In this document: in pieces, positions 33,325 to 42,316 of the stretch
Numbering within the stretch: the stretch's first letter is position 1
How the letters are laid out: every line of letters starts with the position of its first letter
NCBI RefSeq assembly: GCF_008973465.1
Contig: NZ_WBXN01000004.1
Span: 434,001 to 498,000, forward strand
Direction of reading: 5' to 3'
DNA length: 64,000 bases
Source of the DNA: Streptomyces sp. SS1-1
GTDB taxonomy: Bacteria > Actinomycetota > Actinomycetes > Streptomycetales > Streptomycetaceae
The notes under the pieces: model-generated
The model's database searches: none
What the model saw: only the letters and a program-made list of their open reading frames with translations
Told to the model about the DNA's origin: nothing
Translations under genes and position numbers: made by a program

Positions 33325-34830
33325 TTGTCCTCCTCCGTTCTGTCCCCGGCCGCACGGCTGCGCGGCCTGAAGCCCGACTGGCTGCGCGACCCCAAGGTGT
33401 GGCGCACCGAGGTGCTCGCCGGTCTGGTGGTCGCGCTCGCCCTGATCCCCGAGGCGATCTCCTTCTCGGTCATCGCCGGGGTCGATCCGGCGATCGGCCT
33501 GTTCGCGTCGTTCACCATGGCCGTCACCATCGCGATCGTCGGCGGGCGCCGGGCCATGATCTCCGCGGCCACCGGCGCGGTCGCCCTCGTGATCGCGCCC
33601 CTGAACCGGGAGCACGGCTTCGGCTACCTGGTCGCGGCCGTGATCCTCGCGGGTGCCTTCCAGGTGCTGCTCGGCGCGCTCGGTGTGGCCCGGCTGATGC
33701 GGTTCGTGCCGCGCTCGGTGATGGTCGGGTTCGTCAACTCGCTGGCCATCCTGATCTTCATGGCGCAGGTCCCCGAGATGACCGACGTGCCCTGGCCGGT
33801 GTATCCGCTGATCGGCGCCGGTCTGCTGCTCATGGTGTTCTTCCCGAAGGTCACCTCCCTCGTCCCGGCGCCGCTCGTGTCGATCGTCGTCCTCACCGTC
33901 GTCACGCTGGCGGCGGGCATCGCGGTGCCCACGGTCGGCGACAAGGGCGAGCTGCCGTCGTCGCTGCCGGTGCCGGGGCTGCCGGACGTGCCGTTCACGA
34001 TGGACACCCTGACCACGGTCGCCCCCTACGCGTTCGCGATGGCGCTGGTCGGTCTGATGGAGTCGCTGATGACGGCCAAGCTGGTCGACGAGATCACCGA
34101 CACCCGCTCCTCCAAGACCCGGGAGTCCGTGGGGCAGGGCGTCGCCAATATCGTCACCGGGTTCTTCGGCGGTATGGGCGGCTGCGCCATGATCGGCCAG
34201 ACGATGATCAACGTGAAGGTGTCCGGGGCCCGCACCCGGCTGTCCACCTTCCTGGCGGGTGCCTTCCTGATGGTGCTGTGCGTCGTCTTCGGGCCGGTGG
34301 TCTCCGACATCCCGATGGCCGCGCTGGTCGCCGTGATGGTGATGGTGTCGTTCGCGACGTTCGACTGGCACTCCATCGCGCCGAAGACGCTGCGGCGGAT
34401 GCCCGCGGGAGAGATCGCCGTCATGGTCATCACCGTGGCGGTCGTCGTCGCCACGCACAACCTCGCCATCGGTGTCGTCGTCGGCTCCGTCTCCGCCATG
34501 GTCGTCTTCGCCCGGCGCGTCGCCCGTCTGGCCGACGTCACCGCGGTCGTGGACCCGGACGGCGCCACGGTCGTCTACCGGGTGACCGGGGAGCTGTTCT
34601 TCGCCTCCTCCAACGATCTCGTCGGCCGCTTCGACTACGCGGGCGACCCGGAGAAGGTGATCATCGACCTGTCCGCCGCCCATGTCTGGGACGCCTCCTC
34701 GGTCGCCGCCCTGGACGCCGTCACGACGAAGTACGCGAGCCGCGGCAAGACGGTGGAGATCACCGGCCTGAACGGCCCCAGCGCGCATCTGCACGACCGC
34801 CTCAGCGGCGAGCTGGTCGCCGGGCACTAA
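33325..34830 (+). CDS. SulP family anion transporter with C-terminal STAS domain
   Basis: About 501 residues with ten or more membrane segments. LIPEAISFSVIAGVDPAIGL is the SulP signature region, and residues about 395-490 form a cytoplasmic STAS domain (EKVIIDLSAAHVWDASSVAA). It exchanges or imports sulfate, bicarbonate or another anion. The start is uncertain: the frame is open back to a GTG at 33151 next to the operator, but those 58 codons are Arg/Pro-rich and unlike a SulP N-terminus, so I place the start at the TTG at 33325. The TAA stop includes the first base of MITE copy 2. Confidence 0.8.
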   Translation: MSSSVLSPAARLRGLKPDWLRDPKVWRTEVLAGLVVALALIPEAISFSVIAGVDPAIGLFASFTMAVTIAIVGGRRAMISAATGAVALVIAPLNREHGFGYLVAAVILAGAFQVLLGALGVARLMRFVPRSVMVGFVNSLAILIFMAQVPEMTDVPWPVYPLIGAGLLLMVFFPKVTSLVPAPLVSIVVLTVVTLAAGIAVPTVGDKGELPSSLPVPGLPDVPFTMDTLTTVAPYAFAMALVGLMESLMTAKLVDEITDTRSSKTRESVGQGVANIVTGFFGGMGGCAMIGQTMINVKVSGARTRLSTFLAGAFLMVLCVVFGPVVSDIPMAALVAVMVMVSFATFDWHSIAPKTLRRMPAGEIAVMVITVAVVVATHNLAIGVVVGSVSAMVVFARRVARLADVTAVVDPDGATVVYRVTGELFFASSNDLVGRFDYAGDPEKVIIDLSAAHVWDASSVAALDAVTTKYASRGKTVEITGLNGPSAHLHDRLSGELVAGH

Positions 34831-35005
34831 GGTCGTGTCCGCAAAGTCCCGCCTGCCGCCCGGCGCCCGGCACGCACTCTCGCCGCACCGGCCGGTCACC
34901 CGCGTACAACCAGTACGCGGGAGCCCGTCCGGCACGCCGAGAGCACGCACCGGACACCGCTCGGCCCGCCCTACGGGCGAACAACGGGACTTTGCGGACA
35001 CGACC
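34830..35005. repeat. MITE-like element, copy 2 (176 bp)
   Basis: This copy is the reverse complement of copy 1 over nearly its whole length but lacks the internal C/G-rich insertion. The terminal inverted repeats (AGGTCGTGTCCGCAAAGTCC / mirrored end) are perfect over about 21 bp, and TA flanks both ends (34828-34829 and 35006-35007). The TA duplication is the insertion signature of IS630/Tc1-mariner-type elements. It starts inside the stop codon of sulP. Confidence 0.8.
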
Positions 35006-35057
35006 TACGCGGTACGCCCCTCTCTCCGATCGCGCCCCCGCCCCGCCCCAGGTGAGG

Positions 35058-35987
35058 ATGGCGGGACGAGGAAACCGGAGCGTTCGGGAGGTGGCCACGC
35101 TGGGCACGGTGCTCCCTGTCGTCTTCGCGGTCTGTGCCGCCCTGAGCAACGCCGTGGCCACGGTGCTCCAGCGCAAGGCGGCGCTCACCGTGCCCAGCTC
35201 GCAGGGGCTGCGGGCCGGGCTGATCCTCGATCTGCTGCGCCGGCCGGTCTGGCTGTTCGGCATCCTCGCGGTCATCGGGGCCGCCGTATGCCAGGCGGTC
35301 GCGCTGGCGACCGGGCCGCTGACGATCGTGCAGCCGCTGTTCGTGCTGGAGCTTCCGCTGACGCTGATCGTGGCGGCCCTGCTGATGCAACGGCGGCTGC
35401 CGGGGTCGGGCTGGGTGGCGGTGACCGTGGTGGTCGTGGGGCTGGGGGTCGCGCTCGCCGCCGCCGCGCCCTCAGGCGACCGCACCCGGGTGTCCCTGGA
35501 ACGGTGGATCCCGGCGCTCGCCGTCTGCGCGGGCCTGGTCGCCGCCCTCACCGTGATGGCGCTCAGACGCCCGCGGGGGCCCGCCCGGGCGGCCTGTCTG
35601 GGGGCCGCCACCGCGATCAGCTACGCGATGACGGCGGCCCTGCTCAAGGCGTCCACGCACCTCCTCGACGAGGAGGGGATCGTCGCCTTCCTCACCGCCT
35701 GGCAGACGTACGGCTTCGCCGTGACCGGGGTGTGCGCGCTGTTCCTGCTGGAGAACTCCATGCAGGCCGGCCCCCTGGTCGCCTCGCAGCCCGCCCTCAC
35801 CCTGGGCGACGCGGCGGTGAGCCTCGCGCTCGGCATCACCCTGTACGAGGAGACCGTCCGCTCCGGCTGGTGGCTCGTACCGCAGCTGCTCGGGGTCGCG
35901 TTGATCGCGGTGGGGATCGTCGCCCTGTCCCGGACGGCGCTCAACCAGTCGCTGGTGGCGCCGGAGGAACAGGAACAGGTCGCCTAG
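35058..35987 (+). CDS. DMT/EamA-superfamily membrane transporter-like protein
   Basis: A 309-residue membrane protein with about nine to ten hydrophobic segments and the duplicated four- to five-helix layout of DMT proteins (LSNAVATVLQRKAAL; QPLFVLELPLTLIVAALLMQ). Many actinobacterial members are annotated only as DMT family. Substrate is unknown. The ATG at 35058 has AGGTG five bases before it; the GTG at 35091 with GGAG upstream is a plausible shorter start. It begins 53 bases after MITE copy 2. Confidence 0.75.
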   Translation: MAGRGNRSVREVATLGTVLPVVFAVCAALSNAVATVLQRKAALTVPSSQGLRAGLILDLLRRPVWLFGILAVIGAAVCQAVALATGPLTIVQPLFVLELPLTLIVAALLMQRRLPGSGWVAVTVVVVGLGVALAAAAPSGDRTRVSLERWIPALAVCAGLVAALTVMALRRPRGPARAACLGAATAISYAMTAALLKASTHLLDEEGIVAFLTAWQTYGFAVTGVCALFLLENSMQAGPLVASQPALTLGDAAVSLALGITLYEETVRSGWWLVPQLLGVALIAVGIVALSRTALNQSLVAPEEQEQVA

Positions 35988-36013
35988 GGAAGGCCCCCGC
36001 TGAGACCGTCCGG

Positions 36014-36739
36014 TCAGGCGGAGCGCGCCTGCCACAGGTCGCGCAGGAGGGCGATCTCCGCCATGTGGTGGATGAACTCCAGGTTGGCGCCCCAGAGCAC
36101 GGCCGCGTACGGCTCGTCCGGGTCGGAGCCGTACGGGTACTGGGAGAAGCCGATCGTGTCGAGCTGCTCCTGGGTCACCGCGCCGACGGCCCGGCGCCAG
36201 CGGTCGACGGACTCCCAGAAGCGTTCGAGCGCGGTCGCGGCGGAGGGGCTGAAGTCGACCATCCGCTTGGGGTCCTGACGGCGTTCGCCGAAGGTCCACT
36301 CCCAGCGCCCGGCGAAGTCGTAATGCAGATGGCCCAGCCGCCAGGCGATGGTGGTGACGGGCGTCCGGTCGGGCTCCACGGGCCCCGTGTGCGCCAGGAC
36401 CTCCTCGACCCGCTCGACGGAGACGCTCCAGTCCTCGGCCACCTTCTCGACGCTCATGCCGTCGGCGACCTGCCGGGCGACCTCGGCGTACTCGCTCGCC
36501 GGGATGTCCGCGGCGCCCAGGTCGAGCACCCACTCCCCCGGCCCGAACGCCCTGGGGGTCGTCGCCTCGCCGCGCGGGCGGATGGACCAGCAGCCGGGGA
36601 CCGGCTCCCACAGGTACTCCTCGTCGGTGAGCCCGGTCAGCCGGACCTCCGCCATCTCCCGGGCGCGGTCGAACTGGTCGAGCAGCAGCCCGAGCCGGTC
36701 CGTCCTCGTGCCGCCGATCTCCGTGCCGCCGATCTCCAT
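36014..36739 (-). CDS. DinB superfamily protein
   Basis: A 241-residue four-helix-bundle protein of the DinB/YfiT type. Metal-ligand histidines are seen in GHLHYDF (near residue 135) and EFIHHMAEI (near 225). Family members include thiol-dependent S-transferases using mycothiol or bacillithiol, and many are uncharacterised. The first residues contain a 15-bp tandem duplication (EIGGTEIGGT). It converges on the DMT-like gene. Confidence 0.8.
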   Translation of the reverse strand: MEIGGTEIGGTRTDRLGLLLDQFDRAREMAEVRLTGLTDEEYLWEPVPGCWSIRPRGEATTPRAFGPGEWVLDLGAADIPASEYAEVARQVADGMSVEKVAEDWSVSVERVEEVLAHTGPVEPDRTPVTTIAWRLGHLHYDFAGRWEWTFGERRQDPKRMVDFSPSAATALERFWESVDRWRRAVGAVTQEQLDTIGFSQYPYGSDPDEPYAAVLWGANLEFIHHMAEIALLRDLWQARSA

Positions 36740-36854
36740 GCCTGGCCCCTTCGCCGGTGCGCCGCCGCGCGGTCATGTCCCCTTGCGGGCACGCCACTTC
36801 ACGGACAGGCGGAGGGTAGTGGCCCGTCCGGCGGGGACGCGAACGATTTCCGCG

Positions 36855-37691
36855 TCAGGGCACGTCCACTTCGGCGAGCAGCGGGTGGTGGTCGGAGTAC
36901 ACGGTGGGCCGCACCCCGTGCGCGACCGGGTCGACGCCGCGCAGGAAGACGTAGTCGAACTTGCTCTGCCAGTCCGTGGTCGGCTCGCACGGCCCGGTGG
37001 GCACGGGGCGGCACTCGGGGTCGACGTCGGTGGCCACCTTCCACATCGGCCCGAGTTCGGGTGCCTCCGGCACGGCGTTGAAGTCGCCCAGCACGACGGC
37101 GCGGTCGAAGCGGGCGACCTCGCGGGCGAGCACGGGGACCTGTGCCGCCCGGACGGACTCCTGACGCCGTTGCGCGAGATGGGTGTTGAAGACGCGGACC
37201 GGCCGGCCGTCCAGGAGGGTGGTGACCGCCAGATAACCGCGGTCCTCCGAACCGCCGTCGGGGTACTCCCGGCGCACCACGTCCGTCATCGGCGCGGCGG
37301 AGAGGATCGCCTGCCCGAAGCCGCCGGGGTTCCACGGCGGCCCGCCGCAGCGGCTCAGGCTGTCGAGCACCGTCCCGTACGCGACGTGGTACTCGAGGCC
37401 GTAGTAGGCCTGTAGGAAGTCCCGTATCCGGGCGACGTCCCGGTCGCACGCCTCCTGCACCCCGACGACCTGCGGCGCGTACGTCGCGATCTCCGCCGCC
37501 CGGTCGACGTCGCTCACCCCGCAGGGGTTGCAGAGGTTCCAGGTCATCACCCGGTTCGGTACGACGGCGTCGGCCGCGTCCACGGGCAGCGCCCTGGCGA
37601 AGACGGCGCCGCTGGGCGCGCTGGGGCCGACGAGCACCGCGCAGGCCGCGATCATGACGGCCACGAACCACCGCGTGCCCCGTCCCCGCAC
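36855..37691 (-). CDS. Secreted endonuclease/exonuclease/phosphatase family protein
   Basis: A 278-residue exported EEP-fold enzyme. A signal peptide or membrane anchor covers residues 1-33 (RWFVAVMIAACAVLVGPSAP). Motifs for the metallo-hydrolase core are visible: VMTWNLCNPCG, VVGVQEACD, RVFNTHLAQRR, VVLGDFNAVP and YSDHHPLLAEV. Substrate could be extracellular nucleic acid, a phospholipid or a sugar phosphate. I chose the GTG at 37691 because GAGGAGG lies five bases upstream; the GTG at 37712 would lengthen the basic N-terminus. Confidence 0.85.
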   Translation of the reverse strand: MRGRGTRWFVAVMIAACAVLVGPSAPSGAVFARALPVDAADAVVPNRVMTWNLCNPCGVSDVDRAAEIATYAPQVVGVQEACDRDVARIRDFLQAYYGLEYHVAYGTVLDSLSRCGGPPWNPGGFGQAILSAAPMTDVVRREYPDGGSEDRGYLAVTTLLDGRPVRVFNTHLAQRRQESVRAAQVPVLAREVARFDRAVVLGDFNAVPEAPELGPMWKVATDVDPECRPVPTGPCEPTTDWQSKFDYVFLRGVDPVAHGVRPTVYSDHHPLLAEVDVP

Positions 37692-37827
37692 CCTCGCCTC
37701 CTCGCAGCGCACGGACGCGACGTCGGCGTCCTCAGGGACGAGGGTAGGCGACGGACCTGTCGGCTCCCTGTGAGAGGCGGGGTGCCCGGGGCGGCGAAAA
37801 GCACTGGCGTGGCACGGGGCACCGGCG

Positions 37828-37839
37828 CAGACTCCTGCC
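37828..37839 (+). promoter_or_regulatory. -10 element six bases before a start codon (leaderless promoter)
   Basis: CAGACT lies exactly 6 bases upstream of the ATG at 37840, so transcription would start at or next to the start codon. The same GCGCAGACT-N6-start arrangement precedes the MFS gene at 38533. No ribosome binding site is visible at either start. Confidence 0.5.
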
Positions 37840-38457
37840 ATGGGTGACATGGGGGCCTTCCAGGCAGCGGTGACCGCGTGGGCGGCCGGCGGGGACGGCG
37901 GACGGGCGCGGGAGCTGGCCGCGCGGCTGCCCGTGCGGGTGGCGGTGCTGCTGGAGGGGCCCAGTGACGCGGCGGCGGTCAACGCGCTGGCCGGGCTCCG
38001 CGGGCGGGATCTGGCGGCGGAGGGCGTCTGCGTCCTGCCGATGGGCGGCGCCATGAGCGTCGGCCGGTTCGCCGAACTGCTCGGGCCGTCCGGTCTGGGC
38101 CTCCGTCTGGCCGGGCTGTGCGACGAGCGTGAGAGCCCCTTCTACGCCCGCGGTTGGCAGCGTGCGGGGGTCGTACGGCCCGGCTTCTTCGTCTGCGCGG
38201 CGGACCTGGAGGACGAGCTGATCCGCGCGCTGGGGACCGGGCGGGTGGAGGAACTCGTGCGCGCGGAAGGGGACCTGCGTCCCCTGACGACGTTCCTGCG
38301 GCAGCCGGCGCAGCGGAACCGCACCGCGCAGCAGCGGCTGCGGCGGTTCTTCGGGACGACGAGCGGACGCAAGATCCACTACGGCCGGGTGCTCGTGGAG
38401 GCCCTCGACACCGACCGTGTCCCGGCCCCGCTGGAGGAGCTGCTGGCCGTCGTCTGA
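37840..38457 (+). CDS. TOPRIM-domain protein (OLD-nuclease C-terminus-like)
   Basis: A 205-residue protein with a TOPRIM-like core: RVAVLLEGPSDAAAVNALAG contains the conserved glutamate, and FFVCAADLEDELIRALG the acidic DxDxE-like patch seen in OLD-type TOPRIM domains. It lacks the ABC ATPase domain of full OLD nucleases, so it is a stand-alone TOPRIM protein. Function is unknown; a nuclease or nucleotidyl-transferase role is inferred from the family. The start lies 6 bases after a -10-like CAGACT, suggesting a leaderless mRNA. Confidence 0.7.
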   Translation: MGDMGAFQAAVTAWAAGGDGGRARELAARLPVRVAVLLEGPSDAAAVNALAGLRGRDLAAEGVCVLPMGGAMSVGRFAELLGPSGLGLRLAGLCDERESPFYARGWQRAGVVRPGFFVCAADLEDELIRALGTGRVEELVRAEGDLRPLTTFLRQPAQRNRTAQQRLRRFFGTTSGRKIHYGRVLVEALDTDRVPAPLEELLAVV

Positions 38458-38520
38458 GCCGTGCGGCGGGGGGCAGTTCGGTGCCCGCGCGCTGCTGATG
38501 CGCGGTCGCCGGGTCGGGCG

Positions 38521-38532
38521 CAGACTGGACGC
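38521..38532 (+). promoter_or_regulatory. -10 element six bases before the MFS start codon
   Basis: CAGACT followed by six bases and GTG repeats the arrangement at 37828-37840, including the preceding GCG. It predicts a leaderless transcript for the MFS gene. Confidence 0.5.
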
Positions 38533-40176
38533 GTGAGTGGCTCGTACCCGGGGCGTGGCGCGTCCACGGCCTCCTCCCAGACGGCACCACGACAGACCGT
38601 GGCGCTCGCGGCGATGATGTTCGCGGTCGCGATGACGTTCATCGACCAGACCATCGTGTCGATCGCGGCCCCCGACATCGTCCGGGAACTCGGTCTGTCC
38701 TCCTCCGGTATGCAGTGGGTCGTCAACGCCTATCTGCTGGCCCTGGCGGCGTTCTTCGCGCTGGGCGGCCGTCTCGCGGACCTGTACGGGCCGCGGCGGG
38801 TGGTCGTCGTCGGCACGCTGGTCTTCGTCGTCTCGTCGGTGCTGTGCGGCTGTGTCCCGAAGGGGGACGTGGCCCAGGGCTGGCTGATCGCGTTCCGGGC
38901 CACCCAGGGGTTCGGGGCGGCGCTGCTGTTCCCGGCCGCGCTGGCGGTCGTGGTGGCTGTGTTCCCGCGTGAACGGCGGGGCCGGGCCCTGGCCCTGTTC
39001 TTCGGGATCTCCGGCGCGCTGACCGCCATCGGGCCGCTGCTGGGCGGCTGGCTCACGAGCTGGACCTGGCGGGCGGTGTTCTGGGTCAACGTCCCGGTCG
39101 CCGTCGTCGCCCTGGCGCTCGTCGCGGCCGCGCGGATCGCGGACCGCCGGCGGGAGGGCACCCTGGACGTGCCCGGCGCCGTGCTGATCGCGGCCGGCAT
39201 GGGGCTGTGCGTGCTGGGCTTCCAACAGGCGTGGTCGTGGGGCTGGGACAGCGCGGCCACCTGGCTCTGCATCGTGGGCGGCCTGGCGATCCTCGGCGTG
39301 TTCGTCCGCTACGAACTCGGGGTGCGGCACCCCCTGATCGACCTGCGGGTGTTCCGGGACAAGGCGTTCGGTGTCGACGCCGCGGTGCTGTTCTTCGCGA
39401 TGCTGGCGTTCGTGCCGCTGTTCTTCTTCGCGTCGGTGTACGCGCAGGTGTCCCTGAGCGCCTCGCCGAACCAGGCGGCGCTGTTCCTGCTGTACTTCTT
39501 CGCCGGTTTCGCGATCGCCTCGCAGTGGGGCGGCCGCATCCTCGACAAGCAGGGCGCGCGCCCGGCCCTGAAACTGGGGTGTGTGCTGGGCGCCGTCGGG
39601 TTCGCCCTGTGGGCGGGCGAGTTGACCGACCTGTCGATGCACGACCAGTGGCCGTACGCGGCGCTCGCGGGCGCCGGGATCGGCTTCATCCTCGCCCCCG
39701 CGTCGACGGACGCCGTGAACCGGGCCATCGGTCCGTCGTACGGCGAGGTCACGGGCATCACGCAGACGATCCGCAACTTCGCGGCGAGCGTGGGCCTGGC
39801 GGTGTTCGGCACGATCCTGACCCACGTCACCAACACGAACGTGCGGAACACCCTGGAGGGACGCGGCTTTTCGCCGGGCGTGTCGGACGACGTCGCCCGC
39901 GGGGTCACCGAGTCCATCACCGGCAACGGCGACGACGCCGCGCCCACCGGCACGGGACCGGCGGCGAACGCGATCCGGGACGCGATGGGCGCGATCCGGA
40001 CGGACTTCGCCGAGGCCAACCAGTGGGTCTTCTACGGCATGGCGATCGCCCTCGGTGTCGCGTTCCTGTGTGCCCTGCGTCATCCGGGCGGCCGGGCCGT
40101 GACTCCCGAGGAGCAGGAGGAGTCGGCGCCCGCGTCGCCGGGGGCGAGGCAGCCGGGCCAGTGGGCGGGTTCGTGA
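38533..40176 (+). CDS. MFS transporter, DHA2-type (14 TM)
   Basis: A 547-residue exporter of the EmrB/QacA type. MFAVAMTFIDQTIVSIAAPD (helix 1 motif D1), GGRLADLYGPRRVVVVGTL (motif A) and about fourteen hydrophobic segments are visible. Members export drugs, dyes or secondary metabolites using the proton gradient. The GTG start follows a -10-like hexamer by six bases. No adjacent regulator gene is divergent from it, unlike the other exporter in this window. Confidence 0.88.
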   Translation: MSGSYPGRGASTASSQTAPRQTVALAAMMFAVAMTFIDQTIVSIAAPDIVRELGLSSSGMQWVVNAYLLALAAFFALGGRLADLYGPRRVVVVGTLVFVVSSVLCGCVPKGDVAQGWLIAFRATQGFGAALLFPAALAVVVAVFPRERRGRALALFFGISGALTAIGPLLGGWLTSWTWRAVFWVNVPVAVVALALVAAARIADRRREGTLDVPGAVLIAAGMGLCVLGFQQAWSWGWDSAATWLCIVGGLAILGVFVRYELGVRHPLIDLRVFRDKAFGVDAAVLFFAMLAFVPLFFFASVYAQVSLSASPNQAALFLLYFFAGFAIASQWGGRILDKQGARPALKLGCVLGAVGFALWAGELTDLSMHDQWPYAALAGAGIGFILAPASTDAVNRAIGPSYGEVTGITQTIRNFAASVGLAVFGTILTHVTNTNVRNTLEGRGFSPGVSDDVARGVTESITGNGDDAAPTGTGPAANAIRDAMGAIRTDFAEANQWVFYGMAIALGVAFLCALRHPGGRAVTPEEQEESAPASPGARQPGQWAGS

Positions 40177-40202
40177 GCGGGCGCGGCTGACGGATGCAGG
40201 CG

Positions 40203-41111
40203 TCAGCCGGCGTCCGACAGCTCCTCCACGCGCCGGGCCGCCTTCTGCGCCGCGCGGTCGGCGTCCCGGACGCGGCGCTCGGCCGCCCGGGCCTCCTCGC
40301 GGGCCGTACGGTCGTCGGAGCGGGCCTGGGCGAGCTCGGCCTCGGCGTCCTTCAGCTCCTTGGACAGGGTCTCCACCCGGTCCTTCAGCTCGGCGATCCT
40401 CTCCTCGACGTCCTCGGCCCGCCGGGCCGCGTCTTCGGCCTCCTCGGCGCGCGCCGCCCGTTCCCGGTCGGCCTCCTCGGCCGCCTCGCGGGCCTCGGCG
40501 AGCCGGCGGCGCCGCTGGTCCTCGGCGGACTTCTCCGCCCCGGCTCGCGCGGGCCGCTTCGCCCGGTCCGGTTCCGCCGCGCGGCGGGGCGGCGCCTCGC
40601 CGCTGGTGGCGGGGAACGCGGCCGAGGGTGTGAGGGGCTTGGTGAGACGGCCGGAGGCCCACTGCCGGGCGGCCTCGGGGTCGGCGAGCACCGCCTGGAG
40701 GGTGTCCTGGACCTCGCGCTGGGCGTCCTGGCCGAGCGGGTGCCCGGCGTCGGCGGCGAGCTGGGCGGCCTGCCGGGTCAGCGCGCCGATCAGCAGGCGC
40801 TGCTGGTGGACGAGGTCGCGCAACTGCGCGGGGTCCAGGTCGCGGTGGGCCTGGCGCAGGGCCTCGCCGAGCTCGACGAGGGGTTCGACCTGGTCGCGCC
40901 GGGCGCGCACCAGGGTGTTGCTCGCCCAGGCGGACAGGCTGGGGCGGCGCAGCCGGCCGATCTCGTCGGCGAGCGCCCGGTTCCCGGCCGAGCGCGCGGC
41001 CGCGGCCCGTTCGTTGCGGGCGGCGGTGAACTGCTCGGGCCGCAGTCCGTACAGTTCGTCGGCCACGGTGTCCAGGTCCACGGGCTCCCTCTCGGCGAAC
41101 CGGCTGCTCAC
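40203..41111 (-). CDS. Hypothetical protein with long C-terminal coiled coil
   Basis: A 302-residue protein. Residues 1-145 are helical with LYGLRPEQFTAARNERAAAA and WASNTLVRARRDQVEPLVEL. Residues about 180-300 are a near-continuous charged coiled coil (Glu/Ala/Arg-rich, for example EERIAELKDRVETLSKELKD). I recognise no catalytic domain. Such proteins often act as scaffolds or in chromosome or envelope organisation, but nothing here decides. The GTG at 41111 is chosen because upstream sequence is not protein-like. Confidence 0.7.
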   Translation of the reverse strand: MSSRFAEREPVDLDTVADELYGLRPEQFTAARNERAAAARSAGNRALADEIGRLRRPSLSAWASNTLVRARRDQVEPLVELGEALRQAHRDLDPAQLRDLVHQQRLLIGALTRQAAQLAADAGHPLGQDAQREVQDTLQAVLADPEAARQWASGRLTKPLTPSAAFPATSGEAPPRRAAEPDRAKRPARAGAEKSAEDQRRRRLAEAREAAEEADRERAARAEEAEDAARRAEDVEERIAELKDRVETLSKELKDAEAELAQARSDDRTAREEARAAERRVRDADRAAQKAARRVEELSDAG

Positions 41112-41311
41112 GCGCAGATCTTCCCACGTCACCCGGGGTGGGACAGCGTGGACCGGGGCGCCGTACGCCCTGGCCGGGGAGTTTGCCGGATCGGCAAACG
41201 CGCTGGCCGTGCCGCCGTCGCGCTCCGCAGCATCGGCGTGACCGCAGCGGCGGTTCCGGCGGCCCGCACGGGGGCCGTTCGGGCGAGGCAGCGACGTCCG
41301 CAGGAGGGCAC

Positions 41312-42316
41312 ATGGCACGGCAGGACGGCTCGGAACGGTTCACCCATCGCACGGTCACCGGCCCGGCCGGGCCGATCCATCTGGTGGAGCAGGGCACCGG
41401 CCCGCTCGTGCTGCTCGTGCACGGCTTCCCGGAGTCCTGGTACTCCTGGCGTCATCAACTGCCCGCCCTCGCGGCGGCGGGCCACCGGGCCGTGGCACTC
41501 GACGTCCGCGGCTACGGCCGCTCCGCCGGGCCGGCGGCCGTGGAGGCGTACCGGATGCGCGAGCTGGTCGAGGACAACGTGGCGGTGGTGCACGCCCTCG
41601 GCGAGGAGTCGGCCGTGATCGTCGGCCACGACTGGGGCGCGACCATCGCGGCGAACTCCGGGCTGCTGCGGCCGGCCGTCTTCCGGGCGGTGGGGCTGCT
41701 CTCCGTGCCGTACACGCCGCGCGGCGGACCGCGCCCGAGTGACGTCTTCTCCCGCGTCGGCGGGGACGAGGAGTTCTACGTCTCGTACTTCCAGGAGCCG
41801 GGTCGCGCCGAGGCCGAGATCGAGCCGGACGTACGGGGGTGGCTCGCCGGGTTCTACGCGGCGCTGTCCGCCGACACCATGGCCGGGCCCGGCGCCCCCG
41901 ATCCGCACTTCGTCGGCGCGGGCGGCATGCTGCGGGACCGGTTCCCGGCGGGCCGGCTGCCGGGCTGGCTGGGCGAGGCGGACCTCGACGTGTACGCCGG
42001 GGACTTCGAGCGGACCGGCTTCACCGGCGCGCTCAACCGGTACCGGAACATGGACCGCGACTGGGAGGACCTGGCCGCGTACGACGGGGCGCCGCTGACC
42101 CAGCCGTCACTGTTCGTGGGCGGGTCCCTGGACGCCTCCACGACCTGGCTGGCGGACGCCATCGAGGCGTTCCCGGTCACGCTGCCGGGGCTCGTCTCCT
42201 CCCATCTGCTGGACGGCTGCGGTCACTGGGTGCAGCAGGAGCGGCCCGGGGAGACGAACCGCCTGCTCGTCGACTGGCTCGCGCGGGTCACTCGGGCTGG
42301 GTCGCGATCTGGATGA
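41312..42316 (+). CDS. Alpha/beta hydrolase, epoxide hydrolase-like
   Basis: A 334-residue alpha/beta hydrolase. LLVHGFPESWYSWRHQLPAL is the oxyanion-hole motif HGxP, and IVGHDWGATIAA carries the nucleophilic aspartate of epoxide hydrolases and haloalkane dehalogenases. CGHWVQQERP holds the catalytic histidine. The cap domain (about residues 140-235) includes RYRNMDRDW with a tyrosine that could polarise an epoxide. AGGAGG precedes the ATG at good spacing. Its 3' end overlaps the convergent VOC gene by 29 bases. Confidence 0.88.
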   Translation: MARQDGSERFTHRTVTGPAGPIHLVEQGTGPLVLLVHGFPESWYSWRHQLPALAAAGHRAVALDVRGYGRSAGPAAVEAYRMRELVEDNVAVVHALGEESAVIVGHDWGATIAANSGLLRPAVFRAVGLLSVPYTPRGGPRPSDVFSRVGGDEEFYVSYFQEPGRAEAEIEPDVRGWLAGFYAALSADTMAGPGAPDPHFVGAGGMLRDRFPAGRLPGWLGEADLDVYAGDFERTGFTGALNRYRNMDRDWEDLAAYDGAPLTQPSLFVGGSLDASTTWLADAIEAFPVTLPGLVSSHLLDGCGHWVQQERPGETNRLLVDWLARVTRAGSRSG

